Assembly (NCBI GenBank): GCA_007922305.1
Contig: ML677373.1
Location: 15,244,709 to 15,308,708 of the forward strand
Length of the DNA: 64,000 nucleotides
Direction of reading: 5' to 3'
From: Dermatemys mawii
Lineage: Eukaryota > Chordata > Testudines > Dermatemydidae
The translations under genes were made by a program, and so were the position numbers. The notes beneath the pieces were generated by a model. It searched no databases and was not told the DNA's origin. It saw only the letters and a program-made list of their open reading frames with translations. Below, piece after piece: positions 23,966 through 35,592 of the stretch; the first letter of the stretch is position 1, and every line of letters begins with the position of its first letter.

Positions 23966-25504
23966 AACAAAACCACAGGAAATCTAAACAGAATACCTGG
24001 AAGCGTCAATAACAGTCATTTAGAACTACTATGCACTGTTTCCTGTATATGAAAACTAAGTAAATACGAGTCAATGTGCATTCAGTGTGGGTTTGTCATG
24101 AACTGGCTCTGAGTCCCTGGGTAAGAATAAGACACTCAGGTTTTTCAGCTTAATAAAGATCTCCATGTCCTACAGACTGTGACAACAAAAATCTATAAGA
24201 TGAAAAGAACTCTCACCTTTGTTAGATTAGATGCTCTGAATTTAAGACTTGGATCTCACAGTTGTTTTAAATCAGCAAACCGTGGCCAGCCCCATCACAA
24301 AGGTTCCAGAGTAATTCAGATAACTTCAATCTAGATGCAGTCTAACCAATTAAAATACTACACCACATTGCTATGGATTCCCTGCTTACAAAAACTGGAG
24401 TCAGTAGTTTCTTTCCCTCCATACAGATAACCTATCAGTAATGAGTAAACCTGGTACCTCCCCACCCCACTTCTCCTCCTGCATTAATGAATCATTTACT
24501 ATACAAGCGCTCTCATTTCCCGTGACATTTTCAAATATTCCCACAATTCCCAGATGTCACATTCTTGCTACAAAGTCAAGTTCATCCATTTTAACTTGCA
24601 TAGACTTACTTTCTTTGAGAAGGGGATGTACAGTCAAAAAAATGAAGGGCAATTCTCCAGAAGGACTATATTTGTCCCAGTCTCTTAGCAGTTTTGGAAA
24701 AGAATTCTGCTTTTGTATCAATTCTAGTTACAATGCTAAGAAGAAAGCACAACCTTTTATGGACTAAATCTATGCGTGGCATCATATTTTAGATGATATA
24801 AATCGTTTCCCAGTCATGCGTCATAGCTGGATGCAGCCTGCACTATCACAGTGCCTTATGGCTAGACTCAAGCCTTTGGAAAGAAGATGGACACTTGTTT
24901 TGGAGGCATAATTCACCCTTGGGAATAATCATTTCCAAAGCACCCCAGAAGGGTGGGAGACAAGCTTTTAGCATTGTTTGTTCTATTCCTACAGAGTCAT
25001 ACATTCTTTTCTTCACCAGAATAGCTTTGTGTCTTCCAGCAGTGCATGAAGAAACATGAGTAATATTTGTCATGTGTGGTTCATTCTCTCTCCTAACTGC
25101 TCCCCAGAGAAGAGCTGTATGTGAAATGTATTGTTTCATTTTGGTTTGGGGGGTTATGTGTTTTGGGTTTTTTTAATTGTAAGCTGCTATGGGTTTATGA
25201 CAGGGAAGGCAATATTAAAGGAGTGTGCCTTGAACTTTCTGTTTAGGGCTTGCAGATATGCAGCCTCTCTCTCCTCCTCTCTCAAATATCATTAATCTTT
25301 CATTGCCTAGTTATCAGAAGAATGCTGAAATTTCACTCAGAATCTTAACACCACTTTAAATTTTTCTGCAGGCACATTAAAACATACTATATATGAAATA
25401 TTGTATAAAAGGAGCTAAAACATTCACAAACATCTTCAAACAAGCATCTTTCCAAGGTTGCCTGCTTCAAATCCCTATTTAAAACACTCCTTTGCTGGGA
25501 AGAC
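23966..25504. other. Non-coding DNA, no feature assigned
   Basis: No recognised repeat or exon. The 108-residue plus frame at 24441-24767 has no recognisable domain. Confidence 0.4.
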
Positions 25505-26340
25505 TATTGGCACAATACAGCCCTTCCTGGAGCACCCTTCAACAGCAGGCTGTTGAATGAAAGGGGTGTCTGCCTCAGTTTCCTATTCTTTTGACCCATG
25601 GAAATAATCCACAAAGACTTTCCAAGTATATATCTTCCCTTGTGGGGATAATTTAATGCAAAAGAAAACCCAGTGCACTTAAACAATAACAAAGGTCCCA
25701 CAACCATAATGCAGAATCCACGCCACAAGTCCAAACAGTATATTCAGTCTTCAAGTCCCAAAAGTCCATCAACACAGCAGGTTCAGCACCAGTATCTCTC
25801 ATCATGCTCATACTCCCCAGTACAGCTCTCATGTCTCTGTGCTCTCCTCTCCAGCATGTCTCACCACACTTCACCCTCTGCTGTCAGCATTTTCCAGCTC
25901 AAAAAGCCAAAAGACATCTTCCACTGCTGCTCTCTACCTTTAGCCCTCTCCAGACTTTTCTTGCCCATGGCTCTCTTGCTCAGGAATATCAGGAGACTAC
26001 CTCCTCCACTGGTCTCCAAGCCCTCAGCACTTTCAGCCTTCTGGCAGTGGCTCTGCAGACTAGCCCTCCACTGGTTTCCTGACAACTCTTCCCTATTCTC
26101 CAGGAAAGGCCTACAAAGCTGTCTGCATTTGGCAGCTTCCCCCAGAGACCTCCTCTAGTCCCCTCATCTCTGGCAGGTCTCACCTAATAATTGCCCGACT
26201 GCTTATTTATACAGCCTAGGGGGTGCCCTCTCCTAAAACCCAATTAGGAATCATCTGACAAGACACTGGTGCACGGGTCCCACTGCCACTTGAAGAGACC
26301 AGTCACACCCATCAGAAGTACCTAAAAAGAAAGAGGCAGG
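25505..26340 (-). mobile_element. Putative LTR (different family from family L)
   Basis: The block is C/T-rich on the plus strand and differs from its AT-rich flanks. On the minus strand it has a TATA-like ggctgtataaataagc (26201-26216) followed by G/A-rich sequence, as in an LTR reading leftward. The 161-residue plus frame (25673-26158) is antisense, low complexity and without a domain. Termini and target duplication could not be fixed, so this is tentative. Confidence 0.35.
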
Positions 26341-28279
26341 CGTTGTGCTAAGAACACTGCCTATTATGCCACCTAGCATTGTTTCCTTTCCTCCTTGTGT
26401 TCTGACATCTGTGTGTATATTTGTACTTAGAATATAGGCTTTTTGACGCAGGGATGATCTTTGTTCTGTGTTAACAGTTTCCTGGTACACTCTGATGTAC
26501 CCCACTTTAAAACGGGAACAGATCAAAAGCGCACTAAGTGTATAGCACGGGCTAATGTGGGATAGATTTGCACCCCAGCTTGCTACAAATTAAATGTCCG
26601 TGCAGACAACGGGAGAGCATTCGCCATTCTGCAAATGAGTGGGTCCAGCACGTGGTCATTCTAAGAAAGATTTCTGCATTCCGGGTCAGCACTAAGCAAC
26701 TTGCAGTGTGATCTGATACAGTTCTGTGCACATTTCAACATTTATCTGTCCTCACCGGTTCTCACTATCTTGTAGGCTGTGTTATGTACACATGCTTGTG
26801 AATTATGGCAGTGCCATTTGGACAGCTGTAGTTCTGTCACATTTCCCATTATGATTTCACATAGTTATTTTCAGGGTTTTCTGTCCTCGCTATGAAGCTG
26901 GTGACTGCTTGGTTTGGAAATACTTATGGAACTACTGGGTTTATAAATATAAAAATGAAAAAGAAGAATACACCCACATTCTCTCTTCAAAACCAAAAAA
27001 GTGACAATTTCAGCAAAATATACTTGTGACTTGAAAAAACAATCAATGTGCAGGGAAATATCCCTTCCAGCCAGCTTGATAGTTTGACTGAATTGCAATT
27101 TACATCACTGGTCAGGTCAGCAGGTGGCTGTACTCAACAGTGAGAGTTTCTTTGCAGAAGACACTAAATCTCTCATGGACTGTGATTGTGCTGGCTCTTC
27201 TCACCAGATGACTGCAAACAGCGGGTGGCAATAAGTAGCATAATACAAATGACAGGGAAGAGATATTAGCTAAAACCACCAGAGTATTTCAATCGTAGGT
27301 CAGTATGCAGATGCAATGAAGCTTCTCCTACATAACAATTCCATTTATTTTTAAGCATAAAGAAACATGGTAAATGCTGAGCATCCATTTTGTCCCAGTA
27401 CAATCATTAGAGCTGAGCGGAGAAGGTAATTTCCATTTCATTGTGCATTTCAGGCTTTTGAAATCTGTTTTTGCACCCGATCAGATATATAATTATGAAA
27501 TTATCTGTGAAACAGAAAGCTAAAAGAAAAAAAAAGTTTTGGGGAAAAACATTTAGTTTTGGTCATTTCACACCAAAATTCCCCCTGACGGACTGAAGAG
27601 TTGGGAACTGGAAGCCCCAACTGAATGGGGAGCTGCAGAACAGGTGCTTCGAAGCACCTGGCTTCTCATCAGCTCACCAGGCATGTTACCCCGGAGCCAT
27701 GGACCCTAGAAGGTCCGGGTCTGCAACTGTGAGGCAAGTCTACCTGGAAGGCCACCTCAACATGGGCCTTTATGATCGCTGATGGACCAGTCCCAAAAGA
27801 CCTTTCTTGGCAACTGCAGCAAGCCTGGCCTAAACCATCCACAGCTACCATCTCTCCACTCTCTCCTCCAGCAGTCATCCTCCTCCTACTACTATAAAAT
27901 CAACATTATAGGATAGCTCATAGCAACATAATGAGTCCTCACGAAGCCCCTATTTTCAAACCACTCTCTCACTTCCATCCACACACTTTACCTCCAAAAT
28001 ATCTCATGCTTCAAATAATACTAACACAACATATATCCTACCATTCTCCAAAAGTACATACTTAGTAATAGCTTTTTCAGACTAGTTATGAAAAAAAAAT
28101 CTAGTGCTCCATATTTACAAAATAAACCATAATGGGCTCTAACAAGAGTATGAGTATAATGTGTCATGTCGTCTTTATTTACGCAAGTCTGATTTCTTTT
28201 CCTGTTTGGCCTGTCACTCTGCATCCCTCCCCATCAAACTCAACTCCAATGACATTAAACGGTATGTGACAGGCAGAAT
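26341..28279. other. Non-coding DNA, partly repeat-like
   Basis: A 'caaaattttggtcatttcaca'-like A/T run near 27510-27590 resembles a dispersed repeat. A perfect 20-bp palindrome lies at 27641. No exon seen. Confidence 0.4.
27641..27660. repeat. Perfect 20-bp palindrome
   Basis: CAGGTGCTTCGAAGCACCTG is its own reverse complement over all 20 bases. It contains two inverted CAGGTG E-box sites and a central TTCGAA. It may be an internal part of an unassigned repeat or a protein-binding site. Confidence 0.95.
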
Positions 28280-28485
28280 AATAATATCTAACACTTGCAC
28301 AGTGCTTTTCATCAGCATATCCTCACTGGAAGTCAGTAATGTCACTCTTTATAGATAGGGAAATGGAGGCAAAAAACACTGAAGTGACTTGCCCAAGGTT
28401 ACCCAGCAGGCCAGTGGCAGAGCTGGGAAAAGAACTTAGGTCCCTGAATCCCAGACTAGTGCTCCAACCACTAAGCCATGCCTAT
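28280..28485 (-). mobile_element. MIR-like CORE-SINE, nearly full length
   Basis: The reverse complement of MIR is clear: 'taataatatctaacacttgcacagtgctt' (tail), 'agatagggaaatggaggca', 'gtgacttgcccaaggttaccc', 'ccagtggcagagctggga' (CORE) and 'ctagtgctccaaccactaagccatgc' (tRNA-like head). This is the best SINE copy in the window. Confidence 0.8.
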
Positions 28486-28503
28486 ATTTCATGGCACAAG
28501 AAC

Positions 28504-28528
28504 TCCCTCTCTCTCTCTCTCTCTCTCT
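28504..28528. repeat. (CT)n microsatellite
   Basis: About 25 bp of CT repeat, a short simple-sequence tract just past the SINE head. Confidence 0.9.
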
Positions 28529-29080
28529 GGGAGAAGCACATATGACTGCACCATCACTTTTATCAGAGTATATTGAAGCTGAAGCTTAGGACCCCTTTTC
28601 CTATGCAGTCAGATCACCCCTCGAGTAGTGATCAGGACATTGTTCAGAACAGGCTGCATCCTCAAGCCTTGTCAGTCTTTCAGGAATACCATTTGCTTTG
28701 TTCAGGCTGTTCTATATGTAGAAATCAGAATGGGCTTTTTGATGTTGTTAATAAGAGCCACCCCAAACCTCAAATCCATGGCCTTGCAGTTGGAAGTCAC
28801 CGGAAAATAAGAATGCTAGTCCTTGGTGCTATTTGTCCATTGTTACATCCAGTACTGTGGGGGACCTGAGACTCAAATTGCAATCTGGAATGCAAATTCA
28901 CTTTATGGCACAGTATGTTATAGCACTGAGGGAGCAATTACTGCAACCATCCATCTCACACACAAAACTCTGAATCAAAAGGATAGAGGTGTCACTGCAA
29001 AGCACTGATCTCAGATAATTAATGTAAGAGCCAATATTCCAATAAAGTTCCATCCCACATGCAGAACTATGGCAGATGCC

Positions 29081-29400
29081 ATGATTGAAGTTCATTTTGG
29101 GTTATTAGCATAGAAAAGCTCGCTGGGCCTCCAAGACAAAACAGCTGAATCAAAGCGAGACACACCGATCTATGTAGCATCCCCTCGTGAGTAATTTGTC
29201 AGTACAAGTAGCTCAATAACAGAAGGCAAGCTGCATGCTCTGCTCAGCAGTGTTCAAATTCCAGTCAAAATCTACTTTGGCCAAGTTTTAAAAATTCAGT
29301 TAATCTTCATGCTTTTGTTAAGGCAGAGAATTTGTTCTGCACTGTAACTCCACAAATCACATTGCTCAGTTCATACTATCGGTGTCATTACAATGATAAT
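29081..29400. promoter_or_regulatory. Candidate conserved non-coding element (weak)
   Basis: Repeat-free, moderate GC content and without an open frame, between a repeat-poor block and a MIR. It includes 'gcaagctgcatgctctgctcagcag' and ATTA-type motifs. The candidacy rests only on the absence of repeats and on composition. Confidence 0.18.
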
Positions 29401-29440
29401 ATACTGGAGCAGTCTCTCTGAATTTATACTGGTGTAACTG

Positions 29441-29650
29441 AACTCAAAGGAGGAGGATGGGATGGTGGTTGAGACAGTGGATTGTGGCTAAGGGGACCCA
29501 AGTTTGGTTTGGGGCTCCACCACAGACATCCTTGTCTAACCTCAGGAAATCACTTGATTTTTTCTGTGTTTCTGTCCCAGATGTGTAAGATATGGATAAC
29601 AACATGCCCCTATCTCCAAGAGCTGCTGTGAAGTCCTCAGATAAATGGAA
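29441..29650 (+). mobile_element. MIR-like CORE-SINE
   Basis: 'gatggtggttgagacagtggattg' (head), 'cttgtctaacctcaggaaatcactt', 'ttctgtgtttctgtcccagatgtgtaa' and 'tggataacaacatgcccctatctcc...gctgctgtgaa' match the order of MIR segments. The minus frame at 29444-29884 crosses it and is not a gene. Confidence 0.6.
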
Positions 29651-32600
29651 GTAGCAAGGGATGGATTGGGACTTGCTCATCCTAAGAAAATTGTGTTCTA
29701 TTTCACTCCCCCGAGTCCCATGCCAACAATGCTGGCTGCCCGATATGCTATTCCCCACTAATCCTGCCAACACTGTATAAATTAGCCAATTCCTAGTTAT
29801 TAATGACTCAATCCAGAGCCAACATTTCAACTTCTTTTTATCTATAAAAACCTGATGAAGCAGGGCAGAGACTTTTTCTTGCATTTTTCAGTTAGATGCA
29901 CAAGAACTGCTTCATCATCATAACCTAAATAAAAGCTAGAGAAAAAAATCACCCACAGATTTATTTATTATTTTAGCACAAACCAAACCTTTACAGTTGC
30001 AAGTGATATCAGTGATAATGATGATGAGGTCATTACTTGCAAGTAGAAATGTATGAGTGATCCTGACCTTTAAATTAATCTTGACATGATGAATCTTTTA
30101 AAGATCATACAGCAGGGTTTGTTGGCCTTTCACTCCTACCTGTGAGTTCCAACAGAGATGGCATAACATTTAAGAAATAAAAACTGTAGCTATATTTGGA
30201 GAACATGATATTTGAAGGGGGCAGGTTTACAGGTTTAGAAAAAGAAATGCTTAGTATGACTGAAGAAAATCTGTCTGTCCCAGAGGCAGAGCTGAGACAT
30301 ACACAATGGCCAACAAATGCTTGCAGCCAGCATGGTCACTTTGCAGGTTCGGTCCTGACTGCTCACCTATGGGAGCTTCTCCACTGCCACAACTCAATCC
30401 ACAGCACCTGCAGAGGGGAGACCCAGAATCCTGCATTCCTTGATCAACTGGTGAGTAAATGGAGGAACAGTCACTTTGCTACTCATGGAACTAGAAGACC
30501 TAAAGGGGATGAGGCCCCTGGCACAAGCTAGTGCTTTGGAGATACTGAATGGGGGAGGACATTCTGTACCACGTTACCTGCCAGAACATGAGACTCCTGT
30601 AGAAGTCACCAATGCACTCCCTTTCGGAAGTGCCTTCCAGAACTGTTGCACAGGTGCGGTATCCACAGGTCTGCTGTGTACCCTCAACTTTGCCCTTCAC
30701 AGCTACACTATACTTTCTTTTAGTGCCAAATGGCGCTAGTTTCTCAGCAATGTGGGGTGAGGATAAAAGTAGGAATTACTTCTTTCTAAATAAGAATCTT
30801 ATTCACCATTATAGTCATTTCACACACAGTGTTTAAAAAGTATAGAACTTCCAGAGAAGGTTGGTTCTGTGACCCTGCCCATAAATACGAGCCCTTAGCC
30901 CAGAACACCTCTGTAACTTCAAAGGAGCAAGTCCCAAATAATGGGGACGCTTACAATGAGCAAACAATTACGCTGAAAGGATCATGCATAGTGCGATATT
31001 TACTACATGTAACAGCCATTTGATTGAGATAACATGACTACGCACCTGCATTCCCTCATCAACACACACAATCTTTCTGTGTGTCATCTACACTTCCTGT
31101 TATTACTCCCATTTTATACAAAACTTTCTGCTCTCCTCCCGGTACCTCTAAGGTGAGGACACCACTACAAAGCAGCGAGAGCAAATGCAGCTTAATAGTT
31201 CAACTTCAAAAGAGTCCAGCCGGGTGCTCACGGAGGAAGCCTGCTTATTCTAAGAATTGACGCAGGGTGCATGGGAGGCCACAGCTGCCATACACATCCC
31301 ACTACTAGCGGCCTCCTCCATACAATGGCCTGGGGGAGACTACAAAGCTAATGCAGGGAATGATTCTCTGAAAAGATGCTTGAGGGACTCTTTCAAGGTA
31401 GTATAAAGCTAGCTGGACGTGGAGTAGCAGGAGCAAGAAGATCCACTATGCTATGGCAGGCGCTTCAAGCCATTGCAGACGTAGAGGAGTAGGGGAAGAA
31501 AAATTAGCATTTTAATAGCTAGCATTGGATCAAAAAGCAGCAGACGTATAACACACTAGTCAAGTCTGTGCTGCCATCTCTCTCTGGTGGGTAGTCAATA
31601 TAAAAGGAAACAGCCTAGTAGCCCTGGCAGCTAACAGAACTATCCCTTTAGCCAAGTGGTCTGTGCTTCTAAATTTTAATAATGTACATGAACATTGGGG
31701 GTTCAACGCTGCTATAAATCCACAGTGAGGACTGTTACACAAACATTTAAGATAAAAAGGTTTGGATTATAAATTTCACTGAAGTGTTAAATATTGCTGA
31801 CTAGTAAAAAAAAAAAAAAAATAACCCCGTCAACTACAGTGTGGTGTAAAATATATCTTCTGTGATGCAGGGCTCATCTACATGATACTCAGTGAGAATA
31901 TGCTCATGAGAAGGTTGAAATGCCTGCAGTGCTACTGTGTTTGGCAGCAACTTGCAGTTAGACTGGGTTTTGTCTTCTGGATGGTTTTTTAAACATATAT
32001 ATCCTATTTCTTACGAGTTTGATTTCCCTTTTAAAAATCAGTTCTGACATTGCTGTCTTGATAACAAACTGCTGTTTCCACCATTATTGGAGGTGCTAGA
32101 CAATATTATAGAAAATATCAAAGGTTGGTGTCCTACTGCTAAAAAACAGAAGTTCCATCTTAGTTAACAAGGTAAAATTCTCAAAGCCCACTGCAGTAAA
32201 TCTTTAAAAGGATTGAAAATTCCCACAGCTCCCCCTACCACCTGATCTACACCAAGACATGTGAAGAGATTACAAATTTGCGCAGTAAAGGAGGTCTGCT
32301 GTACTAGCTACATAGTTTCCAAACAACATCTCATGCATCACAACAGCATTCTATTTGCATGTAATAATCACTCACCAGGGAAGCCAGCTGCCTTTATATT
32401 TTGGAGGTAGTGAAGTTCGATGCAAATATTGAACTTTACCCACTTTTGGGTAACGGGGCAATAGTACAAGGAGCTTTTCAGACAAGTGAAATGAGAATCC
32501 TCAGTAAATCTTTCAACATTTAATATGGCATTTATGGTTTCCTACCAAATCAATACTATTGCAGTCATAGAAAGCAATCATGTAGACTATAGCCTAAAGC

Positions 32601-32920
32601 ATCGGGTCACCTTCTTTTTATAAACTCAGCAGAGAAGAGTCCTAAAGCAGAAAACATGAATGTGATTCTGATTCCAAACATTCTGGTTTTACACTAGTGA
32701 CTTCAGTCTAAGTCTGTGTAAATGCTAATTAAACTACATCACAGTAAATCACTGATTTACACCTGCATAAATCCAGCAAACTGCTGAGCACCTTCAAAAC
32801 CCACCAAGTCAACTAGGTTAATCTACCAGGATCAGGTCCCAGTAGCTCAGAATCTGGCTGCAAGTCAGCAAGCTAATCTTGCTATGAGAGAAATTGCCTT
32901 TCTGATCCCATGTACTAGTG
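29651..32920. other. Non-coding DNA, no feature assigned
   Basis: About 3.2 kb. A moderately GC-rich stretch at 30230-30740 has overlapping short open frames on both strands (111, 87, 74, 66 and 61 residues) but no splice-bounded or domain-like frame. A 15-16 base A run lies near 31807. Partial palindromic repeat text near 32690-32770 ('gatttacacctgcataaatcc'). Confidence 0.4.
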
Positions 32921-34178
32921 CATTGGTTGTCAAACTGGAGGTCGCAGCCCCTCGGGGGGTCGCGGCCTGCTTATGTGGGGGAGGCGAGCCCCTATCCCCA
33001 CGGCAGGCTGCCGGCTCCTGCCCCGACTCCCCACAGCAGGCTGCAGGCTACAACTCCAATCCCCGCGGCCAGCAACCTGGCCCCTGCAGCGGGCTGCCGG
33101 CTCCAGCCCCAATCTGCGGGGCGAAGCAGCGAACTCCAAGCCCCAACCCCGGGGTGGCGGGGTGGCTGGGCTGAGAGCCCCGGAGTAGCGGGGCTGCGAG
33201 CTCCTGGCCCCAACCTCTGGGCAGTGGGGGCGCCTGGGACTGCGAGCTCTGAGCCCCGACCCTGTGATGGCGGGGCGGCTGGGCTGAGAGCCCCGGAGCA
33301 GCGGGGCTGCGAGCTCCAAGCCCCAATCCCTGAGCAGCGGGACGGCTGGACTGAGAGCCCCAACCCATGGGTAGCGGGGCGGCTGGACTGAGAGCTCCGA
33401 CCCCGGAGCAGTGGGGTGGCTGGGCTGGGAGCACCGAGGCTGCGAGTCCTGACCCCGGGGCGGATCGGCGGGGATGCCAGCCCCGACCCCCAACTCTGGG
33501 GTGGAGCGGCAGGGCGGCGAGCCCCAACCCTGAGATGACAGATCTGTGAGCCCCGAGTGGGAGCGGAGGGGCTGCGAGCTGTGAGCCCCGACCCTGAGCG
33601 GCGGGGCTGCAAGCCCCGACCTGGGTGGAGGGGCTAGCCCTGAGCTAGAGCTGCAGGGCTGTGAGCCTGGAGCGGAGGACCTGTGAGCCCCAAGCCCCAA
33701 CACCAGCACAGCAGAGTGAGGCTGCAAGCCGCGATCCCAGGGCTGAGCTGAGGGGCTGTGAGGGGGGAGCCCCGACTCCCAGACTCCAGTGCCTGCAGGG
33801 GCTGAGAGCCTGAGCCCCAAGATGAGTGTAAGCCCTGACCCCAAGCCCTGCGCTGGGCTGAGTGCCCTTGCACCCCCACAGCCCCATCCCTGCACCAGGC
33901 TGTGAACCCTGACCCCATTGTTTCAGGTAATTAATTACTGTCAAGTATTAAAATAAAGTTTTACTTAAAAATAACTTTTCCACTGATATTTAATTGGATA
34001 AAAATATATTTCATTCGATTTAAAAGCAGTGACAAAATTCATTTTAAGCAGTGGGGTTTAAATCTAATATTTAACCGTGTGAAATATCAAAAATGTGTTT
34101 AATATCTAACGCAGGGGTTGCACTCAGAGGCTTGGTGTTCAAAAGGGGTCGCCAGTAGAAAAAGTTTGAGAACCACTG
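32921..34178. mobile_element. hAT-type non-autonomous element with expanded GC-rich core
   Basis: Left end cattggttgtcaaactgg and the reverse complement of the right end (cagtggttctcaaac) are terminal inverted repeats. The 8 bases outside are tactagtg (32913-32920) and tactattg (34179-34186), 7 of 8 identical, a hAT-size target duplication. Next to the ends sit 'ggtcgcagcccctcggggggtcgcgg' (left) and 'cagaggcttggtgttcaaaaggggtcgcc' (right), as in a hAT family I associate with turtles. Between them lies about 0.9 kb of GC-rich minisatellite. No transposase is present. Confidence 0.8.
33125..33900. repeat. GC-rich minisatellite inside the hAT element
   Basis: Degenerate units such as 'ggctgggctgagagcccc' and 'agcggggctgcgagctcc' repeat many times; one long unit recurs almost exactly about 113 bp apart (33164 and 33277). 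Long frames through it, including the 321-residue minus frame at 32930-33895, are rich in G, S, P, A and L, follow the repeat and should not be called genes. CpG-containing, unlike most of the window. Confidence 0.85.
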
Positions 34179-35064
34179 TACTATTGTGATTGCTCGGACC
34201 AGATGAGACCTTTCTACTGCATTTGAATCCTTGACAACAGCAAGCAGTACTCTTGATGAGGGTCCCTGGGTTATAGCACTCACTCCCCTCACCTCCCAGC
34301 TGTCTACTCTAGCCTGAATTTGTGACTTCTTTTAATAAAAAATTAAGTGTGTTTTATTTTAAATATTCACTCCATTTTGTAGGTTCATTTCTAGCAAACC
34401 TCCTCCAGACCTTTTCACTCTGCAAAGCATCCCAGTGGGTTTCTGTTGACAGTCTACAAGAAACATGCACCATGTTGATTGCTTTAGGCTGTAATTAAGG
34501 TATCACTCAACTCAGAGTAAAATTATTCTCATTTCAGGCTCACTTCTCAGCAATGAATATTTAGCTCCACTTTTAAACCTTGTAACACTTATTAGACTAG
34601 AGACTTGAATGTAGGCTACCACTTAGAGTTGTCTGTATTTGACTTTTTTTTTTTTAAAAAAAAAAGCAAAGCGGGGGGTTGATAAAGAATAAGACTTACA
34701 GATTTATAATTTCAATGTAATTGTTTATTTCCACATATGATCTTGCATTCTTTATGGTCTTCAGTAGGAGATCTGCCTAATAACTGTAACACTGAGTCCC
34801 ACTTCACTGTCAACTGAAATAAAACAGATAGCCCAAACAGTAGGCAGCAGATTACGTTGGGAATATCTCAAAAAGTCAGGCTCATTATAAGAAATGTTCT
34901 CCTCTTATGGAGGTATAGTCCCATCTGTTTGTTAAATCACACATTTAGATTTATATTTTAACGGCAGGTAAATATAGAAAACAACTTCAAATAGTCACAT
35001 ATGCTCAAAATCCTTTAGGTGGTGTGCTGAAATACTTCTCTTTGCATTGCAGTGTACTGTGGTT
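34179..35064. other. AT-rich non-coding DNA
   Basis: Poly-T/poly-A runs at about 34645-34665; nothing else recognised. Confidence 0.45.
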
Positions 35065-35215
35065 ACCAGGTCTATCACCACTTTGTTATATGATGTTGGG
35101 CAAGTCACTTAAGCTCCCTGTGCTTTAGAGATCTCTCTCTGAAATGGCTATACCTCCCTCATAATGGTATTGTGGGGCTCAGATACACAAAGCCAAGACC
35201 TGTAGTCCTTGCTCT
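35065..35215 (+). mobile_element. MIR-like CORE-SINE fragment
   Basis: 'gatgttgggcaagtcacttaagctccctgtgctt' then 'cataatggtattgtggggctcagat' correspond to the CORE and tail of MIR. The head is weak ('ctgtggttaccaggtc'). Confidence 0.6.
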
Positions 35216-35467
35216 GTGAAAAATCCCACGAATGTCTGATTCAGAATTAGTTCACTGACCAGCACACAACTCAGTTTAGTTAGATGATGTATTAATCATG
35301 TATGTGGCCCAAAGTGCATCCCAGACAACAGCACTTGCTCATGCATGTACAATAGTGAATTTAAAATGAGAAACAGGCCTTGGACAAACCCTCAGATCCA
35401 AACAGCTTCCAAACTTGGGGATGTTTAGGTATGAATCTGACATTTGTGGGGGACCCTCATTTGTGAG

Positions 35468-35592
35468 TAGGGTGACCAGAAAGCAAGTGTGAAAAATTGG
35501 GACGGGGTGGGGGGGGGTAACAGGAACCCATATAAGAAAAAGGCCCAAATATCGAGACTTTCCCTATAAAATTGGGACATCTGGTCACCCTA
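35468..35592. mobile_element. TAGGGTGACC mini-transposon, copy 1
   Basis: A 125-bp element with perfect 13-bp terminal inverted repeats TAGGGTGACCAGA...TCTGGTCACCCTA. It is flanked by identical 8-bp direct repeats tttgtgag (35460-35467 and 35593-35600). The 8-bp duplication and TAGGG-type ends point to the hAT superfamily. No coding capacity. A second copy is at 40192. Confidence 0.88.

Noticed and set aside
25673..26158. 161-residue plus frame
   Set aside because: Antisense to a probable LTR, Ser/Leu-rich, no family resemblance, overlapped by frames in the other strand.
26527..26650. Possible DNA-element fragment ('gcgcactaagtg...gtccgtgcagac')
   Set aside because: Only a vague resemblance to a DNA-element family; no second copy in the window or inverted ends to support it.
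32930..33895. 321-residue minus-strand open frame, the longest in the window
   Set aside because: It follows a GC-rich minisatellite inside a hAT element; several frames on both strands are equally open, composition is G/S/P/A/L-rich and no domain is visible.
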